Assembly: GCA_043228905.1 (NCBI GenBank)
Contig: JBHGNT010000022.1
Location: 3,534,001 to 3,598,000, forward strand
DNA length: 64,000 nucleotides
Direction: 5' to 3'
Origin: Azolla caroliniana
Lineage: Eukaryota > Polypodiophyta
Shown: piece after piece, positions 10,501-19,245 of the stretch
Layout: every line of letters begins with the position of its first letter
Numbering within the stretch: the first letter of the stretch is position 1
Made by a program: the position numbers and the translations under genes
The notes under the pieces: generated by a model
Told to the model about the DNA's origin: nothing
The model's database searches: none
The model's input: the letters and a program-made list of their open reading frames with translations, nothing else

Positions 10501-11950
10501 AGCTGGATCCCATGATTCTGGTACTAACGCTTTCAATTCTTCTTTCAAAACAAGGTTAGATCTTGGCATCTCAACGGTATACAGGGTATAGAACCATCCA
10601 TCCAGTGCAAGACGCTTTGTTGATGCCGCATCCTTAGGCCATACTCCAGAAAACTGAAACATAGAATTAAAGAGGCCGCATGGAGTCTTTCCAGATAGCG
10701 AGAGCCCCTGATTGAACTGCTGAGACATCTGTAATATAATATTTTGGATATGGAATAGTTAAGATATACATTGGAAATTCTACAGAAGCAATTATGATAA
10801 ATCTGATAGTGGCAACAGTTAGGGTGGGTGATAGTTTATTAAGTTATCTTGCACATGTTTCAAAGCTATCATAAGGCTCTTCCTATCATTGATCTAGAAG
10901 ACCCATGTTTCACCAACAAAAAACAGAAGTATCTCATTCTCTATTTTAGACTGAGAACTCAATCCTTTGCCAGTTAAGTACAAAAATGTTGACGTTCGTA
11001 AGTTTATGTGACTCGATAAACTAGAAAATGGGCCATCTACCATAAGAAGACAATGACAATAGAATATTTTTGTATGCCGAAGTCTAATTGAATACTAGAT
11101 AAATCATATGGAAACAATTGTCATTCAGTGACAGAGCTTCATTAATACTTGCATCAAACAATAACTTCACAAGCTTACCCTTGACTTTTTCTTAATTTTT
11201 CTTAAGTGTAGAATTTGTCAGATCGTCTTTTGGTCCTCAGACACTCATCTTCCATATACATTAAAATATCTACGATACTCATCTTCACAATAAACAATCC
11301 ATGTGTCCTTCTCTGTTCCCTTTTTTTTTCATGCCTCTCATCAATACTTTCTTGAAACTAATTTATTTGAATCTGAATCATTATTGCCTGAAACTCTTGC
11401 AAAGCATTCCGTTCACACAAAAATGCCGAAAATACTTGTCTTCACAATAAAAATCCACATGTTCTTCTATGTTCCCCTTCTTTTTCATGCCTCTCATCAA
11501 TGCTTACTAGAAACTAATTTATTCCAATCCAAACTGCTACTGCCAGAAACTCTAAACACACTTCAACCTTATACCTTTGATGATGTTTTGTTTCTTATGT
11601 TCAATACATGTAAAGCTGATTTAATAATACACCTTTGAGAACGCTGAACTTAGAAACTAAATAAGGAGCTTTGCTAAACTCACCTGATCAAAAGTAAGCA
11701 CATCCGAACGGAAACGTGTACGTTCACCTTTATCGCACTTGAAGATCGAAGGCACATTCTCAATAGCTAACCCCCCTGGAAGTACAAGCTTCTGCCTCTC
11801 TTTGTCACTAAACTCAATCAGGGGTTCACCATTTGCATTCTTACATGATGAAAACCTCAGATCGCAAAGGATATCATAACCTCGGCCCAGTGAATGGATG
11901 GCATGCTTGGCTACAGTTTCCGCTTCCAAAGAAGCTTGCTTTGGAGCCAT
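7588..11950 (-). CDS. Plant MACPF-domain protein (CAD1/NSL1 family, seven coding exons)
   Basis: This looks like an intact host gene. Proposed coding exons in transcription order are 11684-11950, 10490-10728, 9684-9876, 9404-9454, 9025-9208, 8762-8928 and 7588-8322. All introns are GT-AG, the frame stays open, and the product is 611 residues; plant members are usually about 560-630. Landmarks include CDKGERTRFRSDVLTFDQMS, WDPAALA followed by FIEAYGTHIIVGVKIGGKD (the MACPF signature), SHAVNLYLRYKPPIEEL, PVTGMRLYLEGKK with RLAIHLQHL, and near the end GPQDMPGHWLVTGAKL. MACPF proteins are membrane-attack/perforin-like. Arabidopsis CAD1 and NSL1 restrain salicylate-linked cell death. From memory the closest Arabidopsis member is At1g14780, which would need an alignment. 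The 51-bp exon 4 is inferred from splice sites and frame only. No disabling mutation was seen. Confidence 0.9.
11283..11594. repeat. 156-bp tandem duplication in coding intron 1 of the MACPF gene
   Basis: The segment starting CTTCACAATAAACAATCC near 11284 repeats near 11440 with moderate divergence. Both copies contain CATGCCTCTCATCAAT (11330 and 11486) followed by AAACTAATTTATT. The repeat lies wholly inside the intron. Confidence 0.8.
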
Positions 11951-12379
11951 CTATTGCATCATTCTAACCTCCACAAAGAGATGATATCCTGCAAAGGGAG
12001 AAGAAAGGTAAGGAAAACATTTGAAGAGAAGAGAACCCAATAAAGGAACCCATTATTCTGTAGAACATCCTTTTAAACTTATCAGCATGTCTATGCCATA
12101 AAAAAGAAATAAAGTGATGGATCTTATGTAAAAACTATAAAGAGACAAATCATGAAAGGAAAGGAGCCCCAAAGAGGCAATATCTAGATGGATTTAGAGG
12201 CAGACAATGAAATCATTAAAAACAAGTCGATGCAGCATACTCTGTTAGACATTATTAGATCAATCAAACCTTTTCAAAAAGGAACTACCCTACATAGTAC
12301 TAATTCAATCAGGAAAAGATCTCAGGTAAAGCTAATCAGAGACAAAATCAATTCATCAGAATGAGGCCAAGTGAGAATT

Positions 12380-12740
12380 TCTCTTGCTAGCTTTAGAGAC
12401 AAAATCAATTTATATAGGTTTTAACTGATCTAGAGTCAAAATTAACAAAATTTTAAGTCATCACCTGTTGTTCAATTGAGAGTCAAAATTAACTAGGTTT
12501 TAACTGATCACCTCTTGTCAGTTTTAGAGACAAAATTAGTTAGGTTTTAACTGATTAATCGTTTGCTAGATTTAGAGACCAGAAATGGATAAATTTTTTT
12601 CCTGATGAAGAGAAACAACCAACGAGGTTTTACCTTATCATCTCTTGCTAGATTTGGAGAAAATTAACTAGGTTTTAGCTTATCATCCCTGGTTAGATTT
12701 GGAGACAAAATTAACTGAGGTTTAACTTATTTATCTCTAT
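12380..12740. repeat. Degenerate minisatellite in the 5' UTR intron
   Basis: A unit of roughly 50-60 bases built on TTAGAGACAAAATTAACTAG and GGTTTTAACTGATCA recurs about six or seven times with heavy divergence and indels. It lies inside the proposed 5' UTR intron of the MACPF gene and has no coding content. Confidence 0.75.
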
Positions 12741-13168
12741 CTACATAGAAACAAAACAATGGAATCTGGAAAAGAAAACAAATTTAGTTTTAAGATATGT
12801 CAGCCAGATTTAGAGAATAAATAAAAAAATTGGAAGCAGAAAAAAAAATATAAAAAAATAAAATCCCCAAAAAATAAACTGGTAGTTTGTCCCGCATATC
12901 AGTCGCTAGAATTTATGGAGTCAGGAAAAACATAACGGAAGCCGAAAATTCATAATTAATAATTAATTACCTTGTTTTTTCTACCCCCACATACTCAAGT
13001 TTGTCGATCAATCAGAAGAAAAAAGAAAAGGCTGCTGGAATGAGTGGAATTAAGTTAAGAATTACTGATAATTTAGCGTAAAATTTGTATGACTATTACT
13101 TCGGGGAACGTATTTGACAGAGATGGAGAGATGAGAGGCTGCTATGGTAGGGAGATGCTTTTTTAATC

Positions 13169-13193
13169 GTCTGTCTGTCTGTCTGTCTGTCTG
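13169..13193. repeat. (GTCT)n microsatellite
   Basis: Six tandem GTCT units lie just inside the TATA-like element of the MACPF gene, so they would fall at the start of its 5' UTR. Confidence 0.95.
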
Positions 13194-13267
13194 ATTTATA
13201 AAGAACTGTTGGAAGACCTCACACGCTCGGTCAATGTGTTCTGTCGGACCGTCCTACAGCTCTCATC

Positions 13268-13695
13268 ATAACATACATACATACATACATACAAATACAT
13301 ACATACATACATACATACAAATACATACATACATACATACATATATACATACATACAAATACATACATGACATAACACACACACATACATACATACATAC
13401 ATGACATAACACACATACATACATGACATAACCCACATACATAGATTTACATACATGACATAACATACATATATACATGACATAACCCACATACATAGAT
13501 TTACATACATGACATAACATACATACATACATGACATAACCCACATACATAGATTTACATACATGACATAACATACATACATACATGACATAACCCACAT
13601 ACATAGATTTACATACATGACATAACATACATACATACATTTACATACATACATACATGACATAACCCACATACATACATTTACATACATATGCT
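13268..13695. repeat. CATA microsatellite grading into a 54-bp minisatellite
   Basis: The left part (13268-13400) is mainly (CATA)n. From about 13401 a 54-bp unit containing GACATAACCCACATACATAG repeats with exact 54-base spacing at 13425, 13479, 13533 and 13587; a further copy at 13659 comes after an 18-base expansion. Because 54 is a multiple of three, the minus strand stays open by chance; the apparent Met/Tyr/Val/Cys protein is not credible. Confidence 0.95.
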
Positions 13696-13699
13696 CGTG

Positions 13700-14260
13700 T
13701 CTATTTGCACCCCAATCATAGAGAGGCGTGGTGAGGGAATCACGGCCATGGACAGTGCAGGTGCCACGTAGCCGAGGGCGCATGCGATCTGCACCATCAC
13801 ATCTTTATCTAAAACATCATGCGAGTTTTCGATAGCCCGACTCTGACGGCCTCTGTCACCAGAAGCCCGACTCTCTGATTGTAGTAGCCCGACTGACTCA
13901 GCGCAGGAGTTTGACTCAAATTAGGAGTCCGATGGACTTAGGGCAAGAGTCTCACTCAAATCAATAGCCTAACATAGTCAAGGCCAAAGCCCAAACTTAT
14001 AACACACTCAAATCTTATTCCCAATGTCAAACAAAAAGTAAAAGATCATTCCAAACACGTTACGTCTGAGATTTCACCAAAGCATTAAAATTTTGGCCAC
14101 CAAACAATTCACCCGTGTGTTGAGCATACTTAAAACTTCAAATGACATAAATTCAAGCCACAAAAAGCTATTATGATCACAAGCTATCTAGTGTTGATTT
14201 CACAAACCAAAAACCTAGAAATGAAGTCAAATTTTGCATGAATCCATACAAAACCAAAGA
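13700..14260. other. Intergenic sequence, no gene seen
   Basis: Apart from a few short repeats of AGCCCGACT between 13834 and 13893, nothing recognisable appears here on either strand. Confidence 0.5.
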
Positions 14261-14263
14261 TTA

Positions 14264-14720
14264 TGGCTCATGTGGAGAGGATGACAAAATGCAGCTACAA
14301 CTTCTGCAACAATCAATATTTGAGTCCCTTGAAGTCAAGGTAAAGCCATCGCAATGCAAACACTGAACATTCTTTGCCAGCCGCCTTCTAACCTGACTTC
14401 CACCTCTCTGTAGTCTTCCAATATGGGATTTGGAAGTGTTCGTGGAGCTTCCAATAAGTTCTTGTGAAATGTCAAACTGCCCTCCTCTTTCCACACCAAA
14501 TTGGGGCTTCCAACTTATGGATCTTGTGCCTACCTCATTGGTTGATTTTGGTGAACCTAAACCGTACACTTTTTGCGACAAATCTACCAATGTTTGCATA
14601 CAATCCTCAATAGCAACCTTACCAAAGGAACCCTTGCTTGAACCATACCATAACTTTCTCAACCATTTGTATTTGAGACTTCCATGATTCCATGTTAGAT
14701 GGTTCTGTCTCTATCTCCAC
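14264..14720 (-). pseudogene. Possible 3' part of a plant gene (unrecognised)
   Basis: The minus strand is open from about 14662 to the TAA near 14264 (133 codons). The predicted protein has non-repetitive, host-like composition. It contains FGKVAIEDCMQTLVDLSQKV and a C-terminal cysteine cluster reading CLHCDGFTLTSRDSNIDCC. Upstream, a second overlapping frame (SWKSQIQMVEKVMVWFKQ) suggests a frameshift or splice site. The region ends where a copia LTR and an 89-bp duplication start. It may be the last exon of a gene truncated by the retrotransposon, or a captured fragment. The family is not recognised. Confidence 0.35.
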
Positions 14721-14749
14721 ATCCGTTTTTGTGATATCATCCATTCGCA

Positions 14750-14928
14750 TTTGGGCCACATGATCTATAAATGGTAACGACCCACATAGGTATGACATAT
14801 ATGTCTTTGTTGAGCAAGCACACTCAACTTGGGCCACATTTGGGCCGCATGATCTATAAATGGTAACGACCCACATAGGGATGACATATGTCTCTGTTGA
14901 GCAAGCACACTCAACTTGGGCTGAATTG
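14750..14928. repeat. 89-bp tandem duplication spanning a copia LTR terminus
   Basis: The stretch beginning TTTGGGCC and containing GATCTATAAATGGTAACGAC occurs twice, 89 bases apart. Each copy ends with TGTTGAGCAAGCACACTCAA, the first bases of the LTR that continues only from the second copy. Confidence 0.9.
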
Positions 14929-15334
14929 GTTGAAGAAGTCGAGAGCCGGATCGGCTGGAGACTGTCGGCTAGGCCCGAGTTGGTTGAATAAGCTGAAAGC
15001 CGAACCAGTTGGTCATTAGAGGCCTATATTCCTATTTAATAAAAAGGAATATTATAGGCAAAGTTAGTGTGAGGCTCAGTTATTGAGCATTCAAGTACTT
15101 GTCAATACTTGTGTCAGTACACGCATCAAGGCTTGTATATAAAGTGCTCTCTCTAAGCACATTTGTTGTAATCCAGTACAAAGAACATTTTGCGAATAGA
15201 AGATTATTGTTGTCTGCTATCTCTCTCTCTGTCTCTCTCTCCCACTTCGTGTTTACCTAACAATCATGTTGCCGAATAACCGACTATGTACTCTGTGTCT
15301 ATCGCATACGCTTCCACACACGTATTCATTTACA
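14895..15334 (+). mobile_element. Copia 5' LTR (family Z, element 1)
   Basis: The LTR runs from TGTTGAGCAAGC to CATTTACA (440 bp). It has a TATA-like TTGTATATAAAG near 15135 and a CT-rich tract at 15217-15242. The primer site follows directly. It is related to, but clearly diverged from, the LTRs at 24888-25302 and 31450-31865. Confidence 0.85.
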
Positions 15335-16025
15335 TGGTATCAGAGCGCAAGGATTAGAAGAATCCTCTAGTGCTGACAAAGCGAACAAGATAGAGACAAG
15401 CTTTCGTTTTCTTTTTCGGAAAAGAAAAGACAAGAATATGAAGAAAGGTATGGGAAGCTCGCTTCCAACAAAAATGCTCAATAGGAGCAATTATGCATCT
15501 TGGGCATACAAGATGCACGAGTATCTACTCGGTCATGGATACTAGAGTTACATAGAAGGGTACTTGTCAATACTTGTGTCAGCCTACTCATCAATTCTTA
15601 TATATAAAATGCTCTCTCTAAGCACATTTGTTGTAACGAGTACAAAGAACATTTTGCAAATAGAAGATTATTGGTGTCTGCTATCTCTATCTCTATCTCT
15701 ATCTCCCACTTTGTGTTTACCTAACAATCGTGTTGTCGAATAACCGACTATGTACTCTGTTTCTATCGCATACGCTTCCACACATGTATTCATTTACATG
15801 GTATCAGAGCGCGAGGATTAGAAGAATCCTGTACTGTCGACAAAGCAAACAAGACAGAGACAAGCTTTCGTTTTCTTTTTCGGAAAAGAAAAGACAAGAA
15901 TATGAACAAGGGTATGGGAAGCTCGCTTCCAACAAAAAAGCTCGATAGGAGCAATTATGCATCTTGAGCATACAAGATGCACTAGTATCTACTCGGTCAT
16001 GGATACTAGAGTTATATGGAAGGAG
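15096..16025 (+). repeat. 465-bp tandem duplication of LTR end, primer site and gag start
   Basis: The block from 15096 to 15560 (late LTR, primer site, leader and the first gag codons) is repeated from 15561 to about 16025 with some 5-10% divergence. The result is two primer sites (15335 and 15799) and two gag starts. The gag copies read GSSLPTKMLNRSNYASWAYK and GSSLPTKKLDRSNYAS, each with stop codons. Confidence 0.9.
15335..15346 (+). other. Primer binding site (tRNA-Met)
   Basis: TGGTATCAGAGC directly abuts the CA end of the LTR. A duplicated copy of the site occurs at 15799. Confidence 0.9.
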
Positions 16026-16155
16026 CAAATGATGCGGCACTGGATGTGACACAAAGGGACTTTCCGGCCTGGGAACGAGCGGTTGTACTGCTTTGTGTCC
16101 AACATCGGAGACCAACTACTGAGGTACATCCGGAACGCAAACATGCCAAAGGATG
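15900..16155 (+). pseudogene. Copia gag N-terminal part (family Z, element 1), interrupted
   Basis: The second gag copy starts near 15902 and continues through LLGHGY, YMEGANDAALDVTQRDFPAW and NMPKD. It has several stops. The frame is broken at 16155 by the chromovirus inserted at 16156 and resumes at 23090 with the next codons of the same protein (DAWVNRKQVF). Confidence 0.85.
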
Positions 16156-16612
16156 TGTTACGGGCATGACCATATAATATCCCGTGGTGAGAATTTACGG
16201 TAGTATTCTATACACGTGGATAAGTGTGAGGGTTAAACGAGAGTGTAAAGAAGGGGAGGATTACTTTTAATACTCAGGATTGAGACAACCCATTAGGCCA
16301 AGTGTGAACTTGCCTGGGGGCCTTGGGTATCGCTATAAATAAGAGGCCTAGCTACCCTCATTTCATCATCTATTGACTACGTCGAGAATCTGTTATTGTG
16401 GTAGGTCAACTCTTGTAGCGAGTGCGCTAGCACCAGGTACGACTCGATGCCATAGCGGTGGTATGGGATGCCGATCAAGGCTCGAGTCCGTCTCGATCCC
16501 TTCGCTCGGGGGTGGTCGAGTTGATTGACACCCTTCTTTTTCTCTCTCATTTCTATCTATCTATCATTCTTTTCTCCTTATCATACGCTTACATTAGATC
16601 ATATCTCTAATA
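16156..16612 (+). repeat. 5' LTR of the chromovirus
   Basis: It starts TGTTACGGGCATGACC and ends CATATCTCTAATA, and has a TATA box TATAAATA at 16334-16341. It is the partner of the LTR at 22634-23089. Confidence 0.95.
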
Positions 16613-16614
16613 GT

Positions 16615-16632
16615 TGGTTTTAGAGCTCATGT
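16615..16632 (+). other. Degenerate primer binding site
   Basis: TGGTTTTAGAGCTCATG corresponds to TGGTATCAGAT in the related copy near 51758. Both look like worn forms of TGGTATCAGAGC, suggesting initiator tRNA-Met priming. Confidence 0.6.
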
Positions 16633-16859
16633 TCTAATGTTTCTTTTGTTGTCTTTTGTCTTCTTGATTGATGGTGATCGATCGATGTGTTGTCAGCCTT
16701 GATCCAAACAACGATCAACAAAGGAACTTCGGTAATCTTTCTTGTTTTTTTTTTCTATTTTTTCTTCTCCCTTCTAATCATGTATATGGTCATATGTAAT
16801 TTTTTTTTCATTAATTCAATGATGTTGTAGTGGTAATTAATTGGTTTTATAAAATGTTT

Positions 16860-17115
16860 ACATATGTGCACGAGATCAATACCTCATTTGACATATATTT
16901 TATATGTGATTAGTGTCGTATGTGTACGAGGTTAATACCTCAATTACGTATTACGTTCACAAATATATGTTATGTTTGCGTATGAGGTCATTACCTTGAT
17001 TTGTATGTAAATGATATTTGGTGTCGTATGCATATGAGGTCAATACCTCAATTGCGTATTACGATTAAACCTTATTTTTAGATGTTTCGTGTGCGTAGAG
17101 GGTATATGCCTCAAT
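16860..17115 (+). repeat. Five regularly spaced dyads in the chromovirus leader
   Basis: Short inverted repeats of the form GAGGTnnnnACCTC start at 16872, 16928, 16984, 17036 and 17098, separated by 56, 56, 52 and 62 bases. They sit inside a degenerate unit containing CGTATGTGTACGAGG and CAATTACGTATTACG. The related element has the same five at 51279-51521. Confidence 0.8.
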
Positions 17116-17399
17116 TACGTATCTTGATTACATCATTTTTGGCTATTTTATATTACGATTTCTTTTATAGATGCATATGTGGTCATGTGTATACGTATTT
17201 GATCGTATATATGTGATAATATACATATGTGTATATAAGTTATTACGTGATTTCAATATCGAATGTTTTCCTTTTCGGGGAAAGGATCTTGGTGGCCGTC
17301 CTCACATTTTTGTGAGAATGGCATTGTCACCATCCCTTTTTCAACAAATTTTTATTGTTGAAATCCTCGTTGGTGACTTCGATTTCGTTACGTAATGAT

Positions 17400-18300
17400 A
17401 CAATCTTAGCCACAATGGTGTTGAGAACGTAGGGCTTGACCCACTTGATGTGAGATCGCTCTTATGACAGACATATCCAACATCCCTCCCTCATTACATG
17501 GATACGATGCCACCATGAGATCATTGTTACGAAAGGCATTCGTAATGAGGTAACCATGTGATGGGCCGCGTGGGCCTACTACGAAAAGAGGGCTCATTTG
17601 GCTTGACCATTAGGTTGCACTTTGGTGTATGCCATTGTAATTACGAGACTTGGGTTAGGTAATGTACCAACAAAGTTTGTGGTAAACGAGGGGGAAATAA
17701 GGACTCTTGACATATATGTTTCTTTTAAAAAAACATATATGGGCAAATGCCTCACATAGCTCTTATACGCATTAAATATTAAACATTCAAGAAGTGCAAC
17801 CTACTTGTTTGGCTCAAGTGTTTAATACATTTGTTCTCGAGGTCTCGAGTTCAAATATGACCAAGACCATCCAACATCGTTGATACATACGACTATAACA
17901 CATGTTTAGACTTGAGGTCTAAGTGCACTTCGGGGTCCTCGTAATAGGACATAAAGAGCCGAAACCACATATGTGGGCACCGAAACATAGTTTATTGTTA
18001 ACATTTTTTTCGTGTATAAACTATTCATGACGCGAACATACATGGTTGAACCTCAGAGAGCCGCCATGAAAAAATTGATATAGAGATCAGGGAAAGACAT
18101 TAATTTGTCACGCCCATGGTTTTTAAAACACCTTTGTGTTACCATAGTAACCTGATCTTCAACCTCATCTCATACATCTAGAGGGGTATTGATGTGAGAT
18201 CATGATATCGATTAATGTTTGCCCATGATATGTTTACATCACGGCATGATGTTATGACTATTTGTCTGACCTTATCCTATTTCTTTGCCAAAAATAATCA
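17400..18300 (+). other. Rest of the chromovirus leader, including a tRNA-like segment
   Basis: This non-coding leader is conserved in the copy at 50100-51120. At about 17798-17870 it contains an A-box-like TGGCTCAAGTG and a B-box-like GTCTCGAGTTCAAATATG, spaced as in a tRNA gene. An antisense open frame of 63 codons lies at 17406-17597. Confidence 0.5.
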
Positions 18301-18304
18301 TTCA

Positions 18305-19245
18305 ATGGCTCAAAATAACGACCCAATGTCATCCGCTCAAGTGGAAGGAACTCAAGGAAATCCTCCTGGACAAATGTCCATTGAGATGTATTTTTCACAA
18401 ATAAGCCAATACCTTAGTTTCATCGCTCAATAGATGACCAAACTTCAGCAATATCAAAGTGCTCTCGAGGCACGTGTCATTAATTTACAACATGAGACTA
18501 ATACACTTGATGAGCAACAAGGTGAACCATCGTTTGTCATTAAGCCATTTACGGGAGAAAAAAAAGGAAAGAACCGAAAAAGCAATCTGCACGTGGCTGG
18601 GCCGATGGGAGTCTCATTTTGAGCTCTATCCTACGCTAGATAGTACGAAGATTACATATGTCGTCCAAGAACTAGGGGGTAAGGACGCCGCCTGGTGGCA
18701 TGGGCCCTGAACTTTGGGGAAATTGCCCGATACCTGGACAAAATTTGTCACAGTTTTTAAGGGCCAATTTCTGCAACCTCCCTCTCACACCAAGGCAACA
18801 CAAGTTTTAATGAACCTCTCTAGCATGAAGTTTTCCTCTCTAGAAGACTATGTTCACCATGCTAGAACCCAAATCCAAAAATCGGGTCTAGAAGGGGACA
18901 ACTGGTTAATAGCTTGTTTTGTCAATGGCATCCCCAATTCGGATTATCACTGGATAGTGCATGATAAGGATCCAAAATCCTTCGAAGAGACCTTTGAAAT
19001 AGTTCTTCGCTATCAACGCAATTCGACGAAAAACCACAACAAACCCAATGAAGCGCCCGGGACTAAGCAGTTGCAATTCGCTGGGAAACACAAGACACCC
19101 AACGAATTCATGGATCACGATTGTAAGTGACAACATCCTTTTTGCGTATTCTGCAAAAAGAAGGGTCATATAAAAGAGCAATGTCGAAAGCTCCAATGGA
19201 AAGAGCACGATAGCAAAGCTAAAGCTGTAGACCATAAACGTTAGA
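18305..19245 (+). pseudogene. Chromovirus gag region
   Basis: Gag starts at the ATG at 18305 (MAQNNDPMSSAQ). Capsid-type motifs follow: WLGRWESHFELYP, then KLPDTWTKFVTVFKGQFLQP and SSLEDYVHHARTQIQKSGLE. A CCHC zinc knuckle CVFCKKKGHIKEQC lies at about 19143-19184. There are in-frame stops at 18431, 18708, 19128 and about 19242, and a frameshift in the A-run near 18561. From there the frame is continuous with pol, so gag and pol were one polyprotein. The copy at 49120-50091 preserves the first part better. Confidence 0.85.

Larger units (their letters stand above)
11951..13202 (-). promoter_or_regulatory. 5' UTR, 5' UTR intron and TATA box of the MACPF gene
   Basis: On the minus strand a likely acceptor (TTTGCAG) ends an intron at 11989, leaving a 38-base UTR exon at 11951-11988. 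A matching donor (ACAAG/GTAATT) lies at 12969-12971, so the 5' UTR intron would be about 980 bp. A TATA-like TTTATAAATC lies at about 13193-13202, which would place transcription start near 13165. The proposed first exon then runs from about 13165 to 12971. Degenerate 50-60-bp repeats lie inside the intron (12380-12740). Confidence 0.5.

Noticed and set aside
13196-13783. Long minus-strand open frames rich in Met, Tyr, Val and Cys
   Set aside because: They are the translation of a CATA microsatellite and a 54-bp minisatellite; a period divisible by three keeps all copies open by chance.
16860-17115. Spaced repeats as a CRISPR-like array
   Set aside because: The intervals are not unique spacers but parts of the same degenerate unit, and the array lies in a retrotransposon leader of a plant genome.
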